Shown: one piece after another, positions 7,446 to 14,968 of the stretch
How the letters are laid out: each line of letters opens with the position of its first letter
Numbering within the stretch: the first letter of the stretch is position 1
Assembly (NCBI GenBank): GCA_030691295.1
Contig: JAUYEQ010000551.1
Location: 1-17,222, forward strand
Source: Bacteroidota bacterium
GTDB taxonomy: Bacteria > Bacteroidota > Bacteroidia > Bacteroidales > Prolixibacteraceae
DNA length: 17,222 bases
Direction of reading: 5' to 3'
Translations under genes and position numbers: made by a program
Notes under the pieces: model-generated
What the model was told of the DNA's origin: nothing
The model's database searches: none
The model's input: the letters and a program-made list of their open reading frames with translations, nothing else

Positions 7446-7922
7446 TTAATCTACTTTTTCTTTTTTTGCGGGTCGACTCGGAAATCGTGCGCTTAAATCC
7501 TCTAAGATGGTTTTGGCGCCCGGCACATTCATTCTGGCAGCCCCTTTCAGGTAGGTGTAAAATGCCAGTACTGCAACATACGCTTCACTTCCGCAAAGTA
7601 GCATGGTATCGTCCAGCATATCAACCGTTGGTTGGGTTATCTGGCGAATTTGCCGGATGGTTTCGTACGCGTTGAGATCGATGTTTAAATCTTCCGGATT
7701 AATGTAATCAGGAGCCGGGGTTCCCGATAAACCAAGGTACTCAGCCCCTTTGGTGACAAATGGAACTGTCTTATCGCCCATTTTGGGCAACTGAAGCCGC
7801 TCATCCGGGGTCAGGTTGATCAGGTAGGGTGCGAGCACCTGATGTGCCATCCTATAATGCTCTTTGGCTTGTTCAAGTGCTTCTGGCGGAATGACCATTG
7901 AAATTCTATTGGAATCACTCAT
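7446..7922 (-). CDS. Conserved Bacteroidota protein of unknown function
   Basis: The product has 158 residues. From memory it belongs to a small family frequent in Bacteroidota, with landmarks visible here: LAPYLINLTPDERLQLPKMG (about 31-50), TVPFVTKGAEY, a central acidic segment around INPEDLNIDLNAYE, DTMLLCGSEAYVAVLAFY (about 105-122), then AARMNVPGAKTILEDLSARF (about 128-147) and a basic tail. It is probably all-helical, without signal peptide or membrane segment. No biochemical function is known to me. It is the only - strand gene in the window, it ends at a strong terminator, and it sits beside the 21-bp minisatellite. My impression is that relatives often lie next to similar tandem repeats. 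No clear promoter was found in the bases upstream. Confidence 0.85.
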   Translation of the reverse strand: MSDSNRISMVIPPEALEQAKEHYRMAHQVLAPYLINLTPDERLQLPKMGDKTVPFVTKGAEYLGLSGTPAPDYINPEDLNIDLNAYETIRQIRQITQPTVDMLDDTMLLCGSEAYVAVLAFYTYLKGAARMNVPGAKTILEDLSARFPSRPAKKEKVD

Positions 7923-8246
7923 AAGATAATTATTAAATGTTAGTTTTTTTGATTGTTTTAAACTCTCACCACCAGAGGAAAAACATATCTAATTTACAAA
8001 AGGAGTGAATAGGTTCAATCTGCAAAAACCCAAAATTGCATGAACTGTTCGATTATCCCTGTGAAACGTATTATTTGACATATGAACTGCACTTTTTCAT
8101 GAATGTACACACTGACAATGACACAAAAATGACCTCATTTTGGGGTAAAATCATCCAAAAAGGCACCCTGCTCCCGATAGAAAACGCGCAAAAACGGTTC
8201 GATAATGTTTGATGTGGGTAATTATTTTTCAAATTCATTGTCGATT

Positions 8247-8432
8247 AATAAGGTTTAGGTTGGTGGGTTGATAAATATTCTACTAAGGTTTATAAACCAG
8301 AAATAAGGTTCTTTTCGGATTAACAAACCTATTACACAGACAATTAATCAATTAAATATTGTGAAACCTTATTTTGAAAATTTAACCTTAATAGAAATAG
8401 TAACCATACAAACACAACCTTATTACCTTATT
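8247..8432. repeat. Nested dyad of AAGGTT / AACCTT motifs
   Basis: Three left-arm motifs (AAGGTT at 8250, 8285, 8305) face three right-arm motifs (AACCTT at 8365, 8384, 8416). The spacings are mirrored: 35 and 20 bases on the left, 19 and 32 on the right. The inner pair is a perfect 10-bp inverted repeat (8301-8310 with 8365-8374), the outer pair a perfect 9-bp one (8247-8255 with 8416-8424), and the middle pair has one mismatch. An extra CCTTATT copy lies at 8426-8432. It could be an operator array, a structured RNA or the remains of a small inverted-repeat element. Confidence 0.6.
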
Positions 8433-8580
8433 AAAATGATAAAATGAAAAGGTTCAATTCGCGAAAGATAAATCCAATAGATCCGATATAGAGCAATAAA
8501 AAGAATGGTGAAATGTAAAAACGAATGGTTATTTATTCCATCTCCCACCAAAATTCGTTAAAATATATGTTTTGCATGGC

Positions 8581-8609
8581 TTGACTTTAACCTTCGATGC
8601 TTACATTTG
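8581..8609 (+). promoter_or_regulatory. Bacteroidota-type promoter of the hsd operon
   Basis: TTG at 8581-8583 and TACATTTG at 8602-8609 are separated by 18 bases. This fits the phylum's -33 TTG and -7 TAnnTTTG elements, with an exact match in the -7 box. Transcription would start around 8615, leaving a leader of about 25 bases before the hsdM start at 8640. An AACCTT motif (8589-8594), the same hexamer as in the dyad upstream, lies between the two boxes. Confidence 0.72.
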
Positions 8610-8639
8610 ACACTTAACTCAACGATTTAAGATATAAGT

Positions 8640-10745
8640 ATGTCTCAAAACATTTCACAATACGAATCAGACGTATGGAAAACGGCTGATCTCCTTATTG
8701 GTGCCGGTATTAAACAAAGTGATTTCCCCAAATTTATGATGCCTTTCTTTGCACTGATCATGGTCGAAAGCCGCCTGATCAGATATGCGAAAGAACTGGA
8801 AAGTGAAATTGATCGTACCGACATTGATGGATTCATCGAAGAATTCAAGGATTTGGGTCTGGGTTTCAACGATTATGTGGTTCGCGAAAACAAAACGCTG
8901 AAAGACATCTGTAAAAACGACAAAACTTTCGATGTTGATTTTCACGCTTATCTGAAAGCCTTCGACGCCGAAACAAAGTATCTGCTTGGCGTTGACAAAG
9001 GCAATGAGGAAGCCAAGTTTCTCGATATTTCGGGCGTAAGCGGGCAACTCAAGAAGAAAGGGATTCTGTTTGCTTCTGTTAAAACGTGGAGCGAAATAGA
9101 TTTGGCGCCATTCAATAACTCCGAAATTACCACGCTCGAAGAACACATTAAACGCAAATGGGCCGATATTTCTGCTGAAACCGCCGGAGAACAATACACG
9201 CCGGATGATATTATCTCGTTAATTTCCGAAATCATTGCTTCGAAAATGCTTGATAATGGCAAGTTCCTGACCATTTTTGATCCGACCTGCGGCGGCGGAA
9301 ACTTATTATTTGGGGTCGAAGACAAGATTCAGGAGAAATTTCCGAACCGGCCAACGGCCACTTTCGGGCAAGACTGGAGCGACTCGCTGTATGCGTTGGC
9401 CAAGATTGAAAGCCGTTTCCGCAAAGACTCAAAAATTGAATACGGCAACAGCCTCACCGACATTAAATTCATTCACAACAAATTCGATATTGTGGTGGCC
9501 AATCCTCCTTATGGCGTTGACTGGAAAGGCTATAAAAAGGACATCGACAACGACCAAACCGAACGCTTTCACGACATCCCTTCCATTTCCGACGGGCAGT
9601 TTCTGTTTACCCAGCACATCCTTTACCATCTGGCCGACGATGGGCTTTCCATTGTGGTACACAACGGTTCGACCCTGTTTAGCGGCGATGCCGGAAGCGG
9701 CGAAAGCAACATCCGCAAATTCTTTTTCGACAACGATTACGTTGAAGCCCTGATACAAATGCCAACCGACGAGTTTTTCAATACCGGCATTTACACCTAT
9801 TTGTGGGTATTCAACAAGAACAAACCTGCCGAACGGAAGGACAAAGTAATCCTGATCAATGGCAGCGATTTGTTTATGCCGCTCAAAAAATCGAGGGGTA
9901 AAAAGCGCAAGGAAATGGATCTGGACAACCGGAAAATAATCGTTGAAACCCTGACCAATTTTAAAGAAACGAGCTTTGCCAAGGTATTCGACAAATGGCA
10001 TTTCTATTTCAACAAACAGTCGATCATGCTGACCAATGTCGACGAAAACGGCAAAAGCCTTGAAGCTGAATTGCCCGTTAAAACCAACAACGTAGGCGAA
10101 GAAAAGCGGGTAAAATCAATTGTGCTGAAACCTGTTAAAATTAAACAAACCGAAACCGATGATTCATCGGAAATTGAACTCACCGAATTTGAAATATCTT
10201 CGTTCGATCCAGCCAAATTCAGCAGTTTAGATGAGTATTTCGAAAATCAAATTAAACCCGTAATTGCCGAACTCGACTACAAAGAAAAGAACCTGAAAGT
10301 AATTACCGAGAAGGCAACTTATTGGTATGACGCAGAGCGGGAAACTATTGTTGAGGAGCGTCTTTCTCCCTCTCCTTCGGAGAGGGCTGGGGTGAGGCTT
10401 TTGGGTTGTGGCAAAATTGTTATAAAAGCAAGCCTGAAAAAAACTTCCAAAACAAAACCTGCCTTTATTGAAATTGCCGTTGAACTTACTCCCGATTACC
10501 AGAAAGATTACGAGATTGTACCGTATTCACCCAATCCTGAAGAGAACCAACAGCGCATCGATGATTTTATGGCGAAGTATATCACCAAACCTTTTGAATA
10601 CCTCGACAATGTAATTGGCGCCGAAATCAATTTCAACAAGGTATTTTACCAACCCGAACAATTGCGCGAAGTACCCGAAATTGTTGCCGATTTACAGGCT
10701 CTGGAAGATGCGTTAAGGAACCTTCAAAACGAATTGGCACTATGA
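8640..10745 (+). CDS. hsdM: Type I restriction-modification DNA methyltransferase subunit (N6-adenine)
   Basis: The product has 701 residues. It transfers a methyl group from S-adenosylmethionine to adenine in the site chosen by HsdS and is a core subunit of both the methylase and the full restriction complex. A helical N-terminal domain (1-160) precedes the methylase domain, with cofactor motif I FDPTCGGGNLL (D214-G220) and catalytic motif IV NPPYG (from N288). The C-terminal part (about 460-701) is long, charged and partly repetitive, making the protein longer than the classical 480-530 residues. An in-frame palindromic repeat adds residues of about 574-588 (see separate entry). The stop overlaps the hsdS start as ATGA (10742-10745), implying translational coupling. 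The start at 8640 is the first ATG after the promoter and gives a full N-terminal domain. Confidence 0.97.
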   Translation: MSQNISQYESDVWKTADLLIGAGIKQSDFPKFMMPFFALIMVESRLIRYAKELESEIDRTDIDGFIEEFKDLGLGFNDYVVRENKTLKDICKNDKTFDVDFHAYLKAFDAETKYLLGVDKGNEEAKFLDISGVSGQLKKKGILFASVKTWSEIDLAPFNNSEITTLEEHIKRKWADISAETAGEQYTPDDIISLISEIIASKMLDNGKFLTIFDPTCGGGNLLFGVEDKIQEKFPNRPTATFGQDWSDSLYALAKIESRFRKDSKIEYGNSLTDIKFIHNKFDIVVANPPYGVDWKGYKKDIDNDQTERFHDIPSISDGQFLFTQHILYHLADDGLSIVVHNGSTLFSGDAGSGESNIRKFFFDNDYVEALIQMPTDEFFNTGIYTYLWVFNKNKPAERKDKVILINGSDLFMPLKKSRGKKRKEMDLDNRKIIVETLTNFKETSFAKVFDKWHFYFNKQSIMLTNVDENGKSLEAELPVKTNNVGEEKRVKSIVLKPVKIKQTETDDSSEIELTEFEISSFDPAKFSSLDEYFENQIKPVIAELDYKEKNLKVITEKATYWYDAERETIVEERLSPSPSERAGVRLLGCGKIVIKASLKKTSKTKPAFIEIAVELTPDYQKDYEIVPYSPNPEENQQRIDDFMAKYITKPFEYLDNVIGAEINFNKVFYQPEQLREVPEIVADLQALEDALRNLQNELAL
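10360..10407. repeat. Palindromic repeat inserted in frame within hsdM
   Basis: A perfect 8-bp stem (10368-10375 with 10379-10386) closes over the loop TTC, followed by GCTGGGGTGAGG. From memory, this CTCTCC-TTC-GGAGAG...GGGGTGAGG sequence is a dispersed repeat commonly seen between genes in Bacteroidota. Here it is read through as LSPSPSERAGVRL (575-587) between beta-type segments of HsdM, without breaking the frame. It recalls the Rickettsia palindromic elements that insert into proteins. Confidence 0.75.
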
Positions 10746-12055
10746 GTTTAGCGAAATACGATAAATACAAACCATCCGAAATTGATTTACTTGACGAAAT
10801 TCCAAAGGATTGGAAAGTGAGTAGACTCAAAGCACTTGGAGACATTAGATATGGATTAGGACAACCACCCAAACAAATGGAAAATGGATTGCCAATCATC
10901 CGTGCTACTAATGTGTCGTGTGGTAAAATTACAACAAAAGATATGTTGTTTGTTGATCCCAATGATTTACCATATAATAGAAAACCTATTTTAAAAACAA
11001 ATGAAATAATTGTAGTTAGAAGTGGTGCATATACTGGAGATAGTGCCATTATTCCTGAAGAATATGCAGGTTCTGTAACTGGATATGATATGGTTTTTAC
11101 ACCTAAATACATTAATCCTAAGTTTATTGCATTTTCAATTCTAAGCAATTATATTTTTAAAGATCAACTTGTTATATCTTCTTTACGGGCAGCTCAACCC
11201 CACTTAAATAAAGAAGAATTGGGAAATACTTTGGTTTCGATTCCTCCAGTTCCTGAGCAAATCGCCATTGCCACTTACCTCGATAGTAAAACCTCTGCCA
11301 TCGACCGCAAAGTTTCTTTGTTGGAGCAAAAAATAACCCATTACCAGCAACTCCGCAAAAGCCTGATCAACGAAACCGTTTGCCGTGGTTTAGATAAAAA
11401 TGTAAAGCTAAAAGATAGTGGAATTGAGTGGATTGGGGAGATTCCGAAGCATTGGAAAATAGAGAGGTTGAAGGATATTTGTGGTTTTATTAACAGAGGT
11501 TCTTCTCCAAATTATGTCGAAACCGGATCTCATAAAGTTGTTAATCAAGCAACTTTTAGCAAAGGATTTTGGGATGAGTCAAGTCTGAGATTTACGCAAA
11601 ATTTTGAAGTTAAGCCAAGAGGCTTATTAAAAGAAGATGATATTTTGATCGCTTCAACAGGTGGCGGAGTTTTAGGTAAAGTGTATTTCTTCAACAGAAA
11701 AGAATCTGATTATATTGCTGATAGCCATATTACAATACTCAGAGATACCCGGAAAAGCTATTTCTCAAAGTATGTTTATTACTATTTTTCGGAGAAATTC
11801 AAGTTGATAAATGATATTTTGGCGCAGGGTTCAACTAATCAAACCGAACTTCAAAGAGATTGGCTACTTGCTTTTTTTATTTGTATTCCGCCCCAAGCCG
11901 AGCAAACCGCCATTGCCAACTATCTCGACGAAAAGACTCAAATGATAGACAGCATTGTAAGCAACATCAAAACCCAGATCGGAACCCTGAAAGAATTGCG
12001 TAAAACCTTGATAAACGATGTGGTAACGGGAAAAATAAAGGTGTCTGAACTATGA
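10742..12055 (+). CDS. hsdS: Type I restriction-modification specificity subunit
   Basis: The product has 437 residues and sets the bipartite recognition sequence for both methylation and cleavage. Two target-recognition domains (about 15-170 and 225-380) each begin with an IP(K)xW-type segment: IPKDWKVSRLKALG and IPKHWKIERLKDIC. Each ends in a conserved helical spacer starting PEQIAIATYLDSKTSAID (about 178) or AEQTAIANYLDEKTQMID (about 385). The central linker includes the frequent LKDSGIEWIGEIP. The recognition domains are visibly more AT-rich than the spacer helices, typical of domain exchange. The start overlaps the hsdM stop. The last 60 bases recur degenerately at 13409-13468. No second full specificity gene or invertase is in the window. 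Confidence 0.97.
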   Translation: MSLAKYDKYKPSEIDLLDEIPKDWKVSRLKALGDIRYGLGQPPKQMENGLPIIRATNVSCGKITTKDMLFVDPNDLPYNRKPILKTNEIIVVRSGAYTGDSAIIPEEYAGSVTGYDMVFTPKYINPKFIAFSILSNYIFKDQLVISSLRAAQPHLNKEELGNTLVSIPPVPEQIAIATYLDSKTSAIDRKVSLLEQKITHYQQLRKSLINETVCRGLDKNVKLKDSGIEWIGEIPKHWKIERLKDICGFINRGSSPNYVETGSHKVVNQATFSKGFWDESSLRFTQNFEVKPRGLLKEDDILIASTGGGVLGKVYFFNRKESDYIADSHITILRDTRKSYFSKYVYYYFSEKFKLINDILAQGSTNQTELQRDWLLAFFICIPPQAEQTAIANYLDEKTQMIDSIVSNIKTQIGTLKELRKTLINDVVTGKIKVSEL

Positions 12056-12111
12056 TTGAAGTGATTAAATGAACACTATGATTAAGATTTTTCAATTCAA
12101 ACTTCAAGATT

Positions 12112-12543
12112 ATGAATGAAAGTATTGTAAAAGAAGAATATAAATATTCGGATATCACTGGCAAAATAATTCGATGTGCAATGGAAGTACATCGTTTGTT
12201 AGGCAATGGTTTTCAGGAAGTTATTTATCAACGGTCTCTGGCAATCGAAATGCAAATGCAGGGGCTTGAATTTGAACGCGAAAAAGAAATGCCCTTACAA
12301 TACAAAGGGTATGATGTTGGAACCAGGCGAGTCGATTTTTTTGTGATGGGTAAAATAATGGTCGAACTTAAAGCCGTAAAGGAACTTGAAGATGTACACC
12401 TTGCACAGGCCATAAATTACCTCGAAGCTTATGGAATGGAGATTGGTTTATTGATTAATTTTGGGAATACCAGTCTGCAATTTAAAAGAGTCATGAAGCC
12501 AGGCAAAAATCATAGTCAATCAAATAATCAAGTAAAATCATAG
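12112..12543 (+). CDS. GxxExxY protein (PD-(D/E)XK nuclease-like)
   Basis: The product has 143 residues and belongs to the GxxExxY family, named for a motif seen here as GFQEVIY (33-39). The preceding helix IIRCAMEVHRLLGNG is typical. The downstream pattern VDFFV (D75) and VELKAV (E85, K87) matches the D...ExK active site of PD-(D/E)XK nuclease folds, so nuclease ability is possible. The family's biological role is unsettled. It often occurs in intergenic, mobile or restriction-related settings, including Bacteroidota genomes. It lies 56 bases after hsdS and 15 bases before dinD. Together with dinD it sits between the hsdS end and a degenerate repeat of that end, suggesting a joint insertion. 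The ATG at 12112 gives the usual length. Confidence 0.92.
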   Translation: MNESIVKEEYKYSDITGKIIRCAMEVHRLLGNGFQEVIYQRSLAIEMQMQGLEFEREKEMPLQYKGYDVGTRRVDFFVMGKIMVELKAVKELEDVHLAQAINYLEAYGMEIGLLINFGNTSLQFKRVMKPGKNHSQSNNQVKS

Positions 12544-12558
12544 TTCAAAACTTACACT

Positions 12559-13416
12559 ATGGCAAACGAATTATCTAAAAAAGCACTAAGCATTTTTGAA
12601 CAAATACGTCAGGTTGATGAACATGGAAATGAATATTGGGGTGCGCGCCAATTGGCCAAAGCTCTTGAATATACAGACTTCAGAAACTTTCTTTCGGTTA
12701 TAGGTAAAGCAAAAGAAGCCTGTAAAAACAGTGGTCACACGGTTGAAGACCATCTCGTTGATTTCAACGAGATGGTTCCAATTGGTTCCGGAGCTCAACG
12801 CGAGATGGAGAGCGTGAAACTATCACGATACGCCTGTTACCTTATCGTCCAAAATGCCGATCCATCGAAAGAAATTGTAGCAACCGGTCAAACTTATTTT
12901 GCCATTCAGACCCGTTTGCAGGAAATCCGGCAAATGGACGAGTACAACCAACTGAGTACTGAAGAAGAAAAGCGGTTGTTCCTGCGTAACGAAATGAAAA
13001 CGCACAACGCGCAGGTGGCCGAAGCCGCCAAAGATGCCGGAGTTATTGAGCCTGTTGATTATGCTATTTTTCAAAATCACGGTTACATGGGGCTTTACGG
13101 CGGACTCGATGCCAAAGGAATTCACCACCGCAAAGGCTTAAAGAAAAGTCAAAACATTCTCGATCACATGGGAAGCACCGAGTTGGCGGCCAATCTCTTC
13201 CGTGCCACACAAACCGAAGAAAAACTTCGCAGGGAAAATATTAAAGGAAAAGGGAAAGCCAACCAAACCCATTTAGAAGTTGGTAAAAAGGTACGTCAAA
13301 CCATTAAAGAATTGGGTGGCACCATGCCCGAAAACCTGCCTGTAGAGGAAAGGATCAAGAAAATTGAGAATAAAGAGAAGAAACAGATGGGCGATAAAGG
13401 AAAATTGAATCCTTGA
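12559..13416 (+). CDS. dinD: DNA damage-inducible protein D family
   Basis: The product has 285 residues, near the usual length of the DinD family. The N-terminal BRO-like domain has YWGARQLAKALEYTDFRNFL (about 26-45) and the HTVEDHLVDFNEMVPIGSGA region. The next part carries VKLSRYACYLIVQNADPSK and YFAIQTRLQEI, followed by the HGYMGLYGGLDAKGIHHRKG and GSTELAANLFRATQTEEKLR blocks of the family. The Escherichia coli member is SOS-induced and is reported to act on RecA filaments. In Bacteroidota, dinD genes are often found inside type I restriction operons. The role there is not established; linking damage from restriction to repair is inference. No SOS box was recognised upstream. Its last codons overlap the hsdS-tail repeat. 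Confidence 0.93.
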   Translation: MANELSKKALSIFEQIRQVDEHGNEYWGARQLAKALEYTDFRNFLSVIGKAKEACKNSGHTVEDHLVDFNEMVPIGSGAQREMESVKLSRYACYLIVQNADPSKEIVATGQTYFAIQTRLQEIRQMDEYNQLSTEEEKRLFLRNEMKTHNAQVAEAAKDAGVIEPVDYAIFQNHGYMGLYGGLDAKGIHHRKGLKKSQNILDHMGSTELAANLFRATQTEEKLRRENIKGKGKANQTHLEVGKKVRQTIKELGGTMPENLPVEERIKKIENKEKKQMGDKGKLNP

Positions 13417-13468
13417 AAGAATTACATAAAACCTTGATAAACAATGTGGTAACTGGAAATATAAAAGC
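13409..13468 (+). pseudogene. Degenerate duplicate of the hsdS 3' end
   Basis: This stretch aligns without gaps to 11981-12040, the last part of hsdS, with roughly 85% identity, including the shared CCTTGATAAAC and ATGTGGTAAC. Translated in the matching frame it reads like LKELHKTLINNVVTGNIK, against LKELRKTLINDVVTGKIK in HsdS. It starts inside the final codons of dinD and ends 6 bases before the next gene. It is either a scar of a lost second specificity gene or a direct repeat created when the GxxExxY-dinD pair was inserted. Confidence 0.85.
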
Positions 13469-13474
13469 TACACC

Positions 13475-14494
13475 ATGAGCAAAAATTTAACAACATCGGG
13501 CATTGCACGGCAAAATGTACTTAACAATCCTTATGCATTGCAGGAAATCCAAAAAGCAGTGGGCATGGAGGGTGTTTTGTTTGAGAATGAATACCGGTTC
13601 ACAAAAAAACAATTGGCTCAGTTTTTCGAAGTTTCGGAGCGTACCATTAACCAATGTCTGGCAAAAAACGAATCAGAACTGGCAAAAAACGGCTACGGAG
13701 TGCTTTCAGGTAAACGCCTGAATGAATTCAAGTTAGCTATTCAGAATTCTTTTGGTCATGAACTGGATTTCATGACCAAAACTACCGTCTTGGGGATCTT
13801 TAATTTTCGTGCATTTCTGAATCTTTCAATGTTGCTTATCGATAGTGAGAAAGCAAAAGAAATGCGCAGTACCATTCTCGATATTGTGATTGACACCATC
13901 AATAAACGCACCGGAGGCGGAACCAAATACATCAATCAGCGTGACGAAGATTTTGTTGTCAACCTACTCAGTGGTGAGGATTACAGAAAAGAGTTTACCG
14001 ATGCACTAAAAGATTACGTGGCAATGGGTAACTTCAAATACATTGTTTACACCAATAAAATTTACACCAGTATATTTAAAGAAAACGCCGATGAGTACCG
14101 CAAAATCTTAAAACTTGATTCGTCCGAAAATGTTCGACATACCATGTACAGCGAAGTGTTGGATTTAATATCGAGCTACGAAACCGGTTTTGCTGATGTG
14201 CTAAGAACCGAATCTCTACGGTTAAACCGGAAATTAACCTCAATTGAGGTGGATGCAGCATTTCGGAAATTTGAACAACAAAAGCTTTGGGAACCATTGC
14301 GCGAAAAAGCCCGTCAGAAAATGGCAAGCCGTGATTTGTGTTTTCGGGATGCCTTACACCAAAACCTCGAAGAATACATTAGCTCTGTCCCCAAAGAAGA
14401 TTTCGACCGATTTTTAGGCGAGAAAAGCAAAGATTTGGAGCAACGTCTCGAAGAATACAAAGAAGCATTGAAACGCCTTAAAGAAAGGGATTAG
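13475..14494 (+). CDS. Helix-turn-helix DNA-binding protein, RhuM-like, partner of Fic
   Basis: The product has 339 residues. A helix-turn-helix is evident near the N-terminus: YRFTKKQLAQFFEVSERTIN (about 39-58), then LSGKRLNEFKLAIQ. The middle part (about 85-160) has VLGIFNFRAFLNLSMLLIDS and RSTILDIVIDTINKRTGGG. The C-terminal third is charged and coiled-coil prone, ending DLEQRLEEYKEALKRLKERD. The HTH with a long helical extension resembles RhuM/virulence-type proteins that are often fused to or next to Fic/Doc proteins. Only 2 bases separate its stop from the Fic start, so the two are co-translated. I infer an antitoxin or regulator role for this protein; RhuM-like function itself is not well defined. 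The family name is held less firmly than the HTH call. Confidence 0.85.
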   Translation: MSKNLTTSGIARQNVLNNPYALQEIQKAVGMEGVLFENEYRFTKKQLAQFFEVSERTINQCLAKNESELAKNGYGVLSGKRLNEFKLAIQNSFGHELDFMTKTTVLGIFNFRAFLNLSMLLIDSEKAKEMRSTILDIVIDTINKRTGGGTKYINQRDEDFVVNLLSGEDYRKEFTDALKDYVAMGNFKYIVYTNKIYTSIFKENADEYRKILKLDSSENVRHTMYSEVLDLISSYETGFADVLRTESLRLNRKLTSIEVDAAFRKFEQQKLWEPLREKARQKMASRDLCFRDALHQNLEEYISSVPKEDFDRFLGEKSKDLEQRLEEYKEALKRLKERD

Positions 14495-14496
14495 CC

Positions 14497-14952
14497 ATGA
14501 TTCTGTATATTAGTCGCGAACAGGCAGAAATTACTCATCTTAAAACCGTGGAACTCAGTGGTGGCGGTTCAACCGATGTGATCAATATTGGTTATTTGGA
14601 CAGCGTTCTAGAGCATATCCAAAACGACGATTATTACCCAACATTTGAAGAAAAGCTGACCCACTTGGTTTGGTCAATCAACAAAAATCATTGTTTTTCT
14701 GATGGGAACAAGCGTTTATCAATCACTTTAGGTGTTCAGTTTTTGACGATCAATGGCTATTTGTTCTGTTTAGCCCGTTTTCTGCGTGACATGGAAAATA
14801 TAAGCTACCATCTTGCCGCTGGTAGAATAGATAAAGACTTATTAGAAAGGATAATAAAATCGTTTATCGATGGTGAAAATGATTTCAACGAGGATCTGAA
14901 ATTTGAAATATTTACGTTAATATCCGATGAACCGATCGGATTTGATGAATAA
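14497..14952 (+). CDS. Fic/Doc family protein, probable toxin partner
   Basis: The product has 151 residues, a stand-alone Fic core of Doc size. The active-site loop is HCFSDGNKRLS (H65-S75). The histidine, phenylalanine, the GN pair and the final arginine are kept. It therefore sits between the classical AMP-transferase form (HPFxxGNGR) and the Doc kinase form (HxFxxANKR): Gly70 is Fic-like and Lys72 is Doc-like. Such enzymes add AMP or phosphate to protein targets such as elongation factors. The N-terminal GGGSTDVINIGYLDSVLEH matches death-on-curing style proteins. No inhibitory (S/T)xxxE(G/N) helix was identified within it, so control probably comes from the adjacent upstream protein. It lies 16 bases before hsdR, inside the restriction operon, which suggests an addiction role (inference). 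Confidence 0.9.
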   Translation: MILYISREQAEITHLKTVELSGGGSTDVINIGYLDSVLEHIQNDDYYPTFEEKLTHLVWSINKNHCFSDGNKRLSITLGVQFLTINGYLFCLARFLRDMENISYHLAAGRIDKDLLERIIKSFIDGENDFNEDLKFEIFTLISDEPIGFDE

Positions 14953-14968
14953 ACTTTATAAAGATAAC

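Larger units (their letters stand above)
7923..8639. other. 717-base intergenic region between divergent genes
   Basis: No ORF of useful length is seen on either strand. The region is AT-rich and drives two divergent transcription units: the - strand gene ending at 7446 and the hsdM operon. It holds a nested AAGGTT/AACCTT dyad (8247-8432) and the hsdM promoter (8581-8609). It also has short related sequences: GGTTCAATCTGCAAAA near 8013 against GGTTCAATTCGCGAAA near 8451, and TGTTCGATTATC near 8046 against GGTTCGATAATG near 8197. A small RNA or regulator-binding sites could be here, but none is proven. Confidence 0.6.

Noticed and set aside
7424..7675. 83-residue + strand ORF
   Set aside because: It overlaps the terminator and the - strand family gene and has no recognisable content.
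8667..10001. Long antisense and alternate-frame ORFs over hsdM (8667-9194 and 9429-10001 on -, 9277-9753 on +)
   Set aside because: hsdM is certain in the other frame; these arise from its codon bias.
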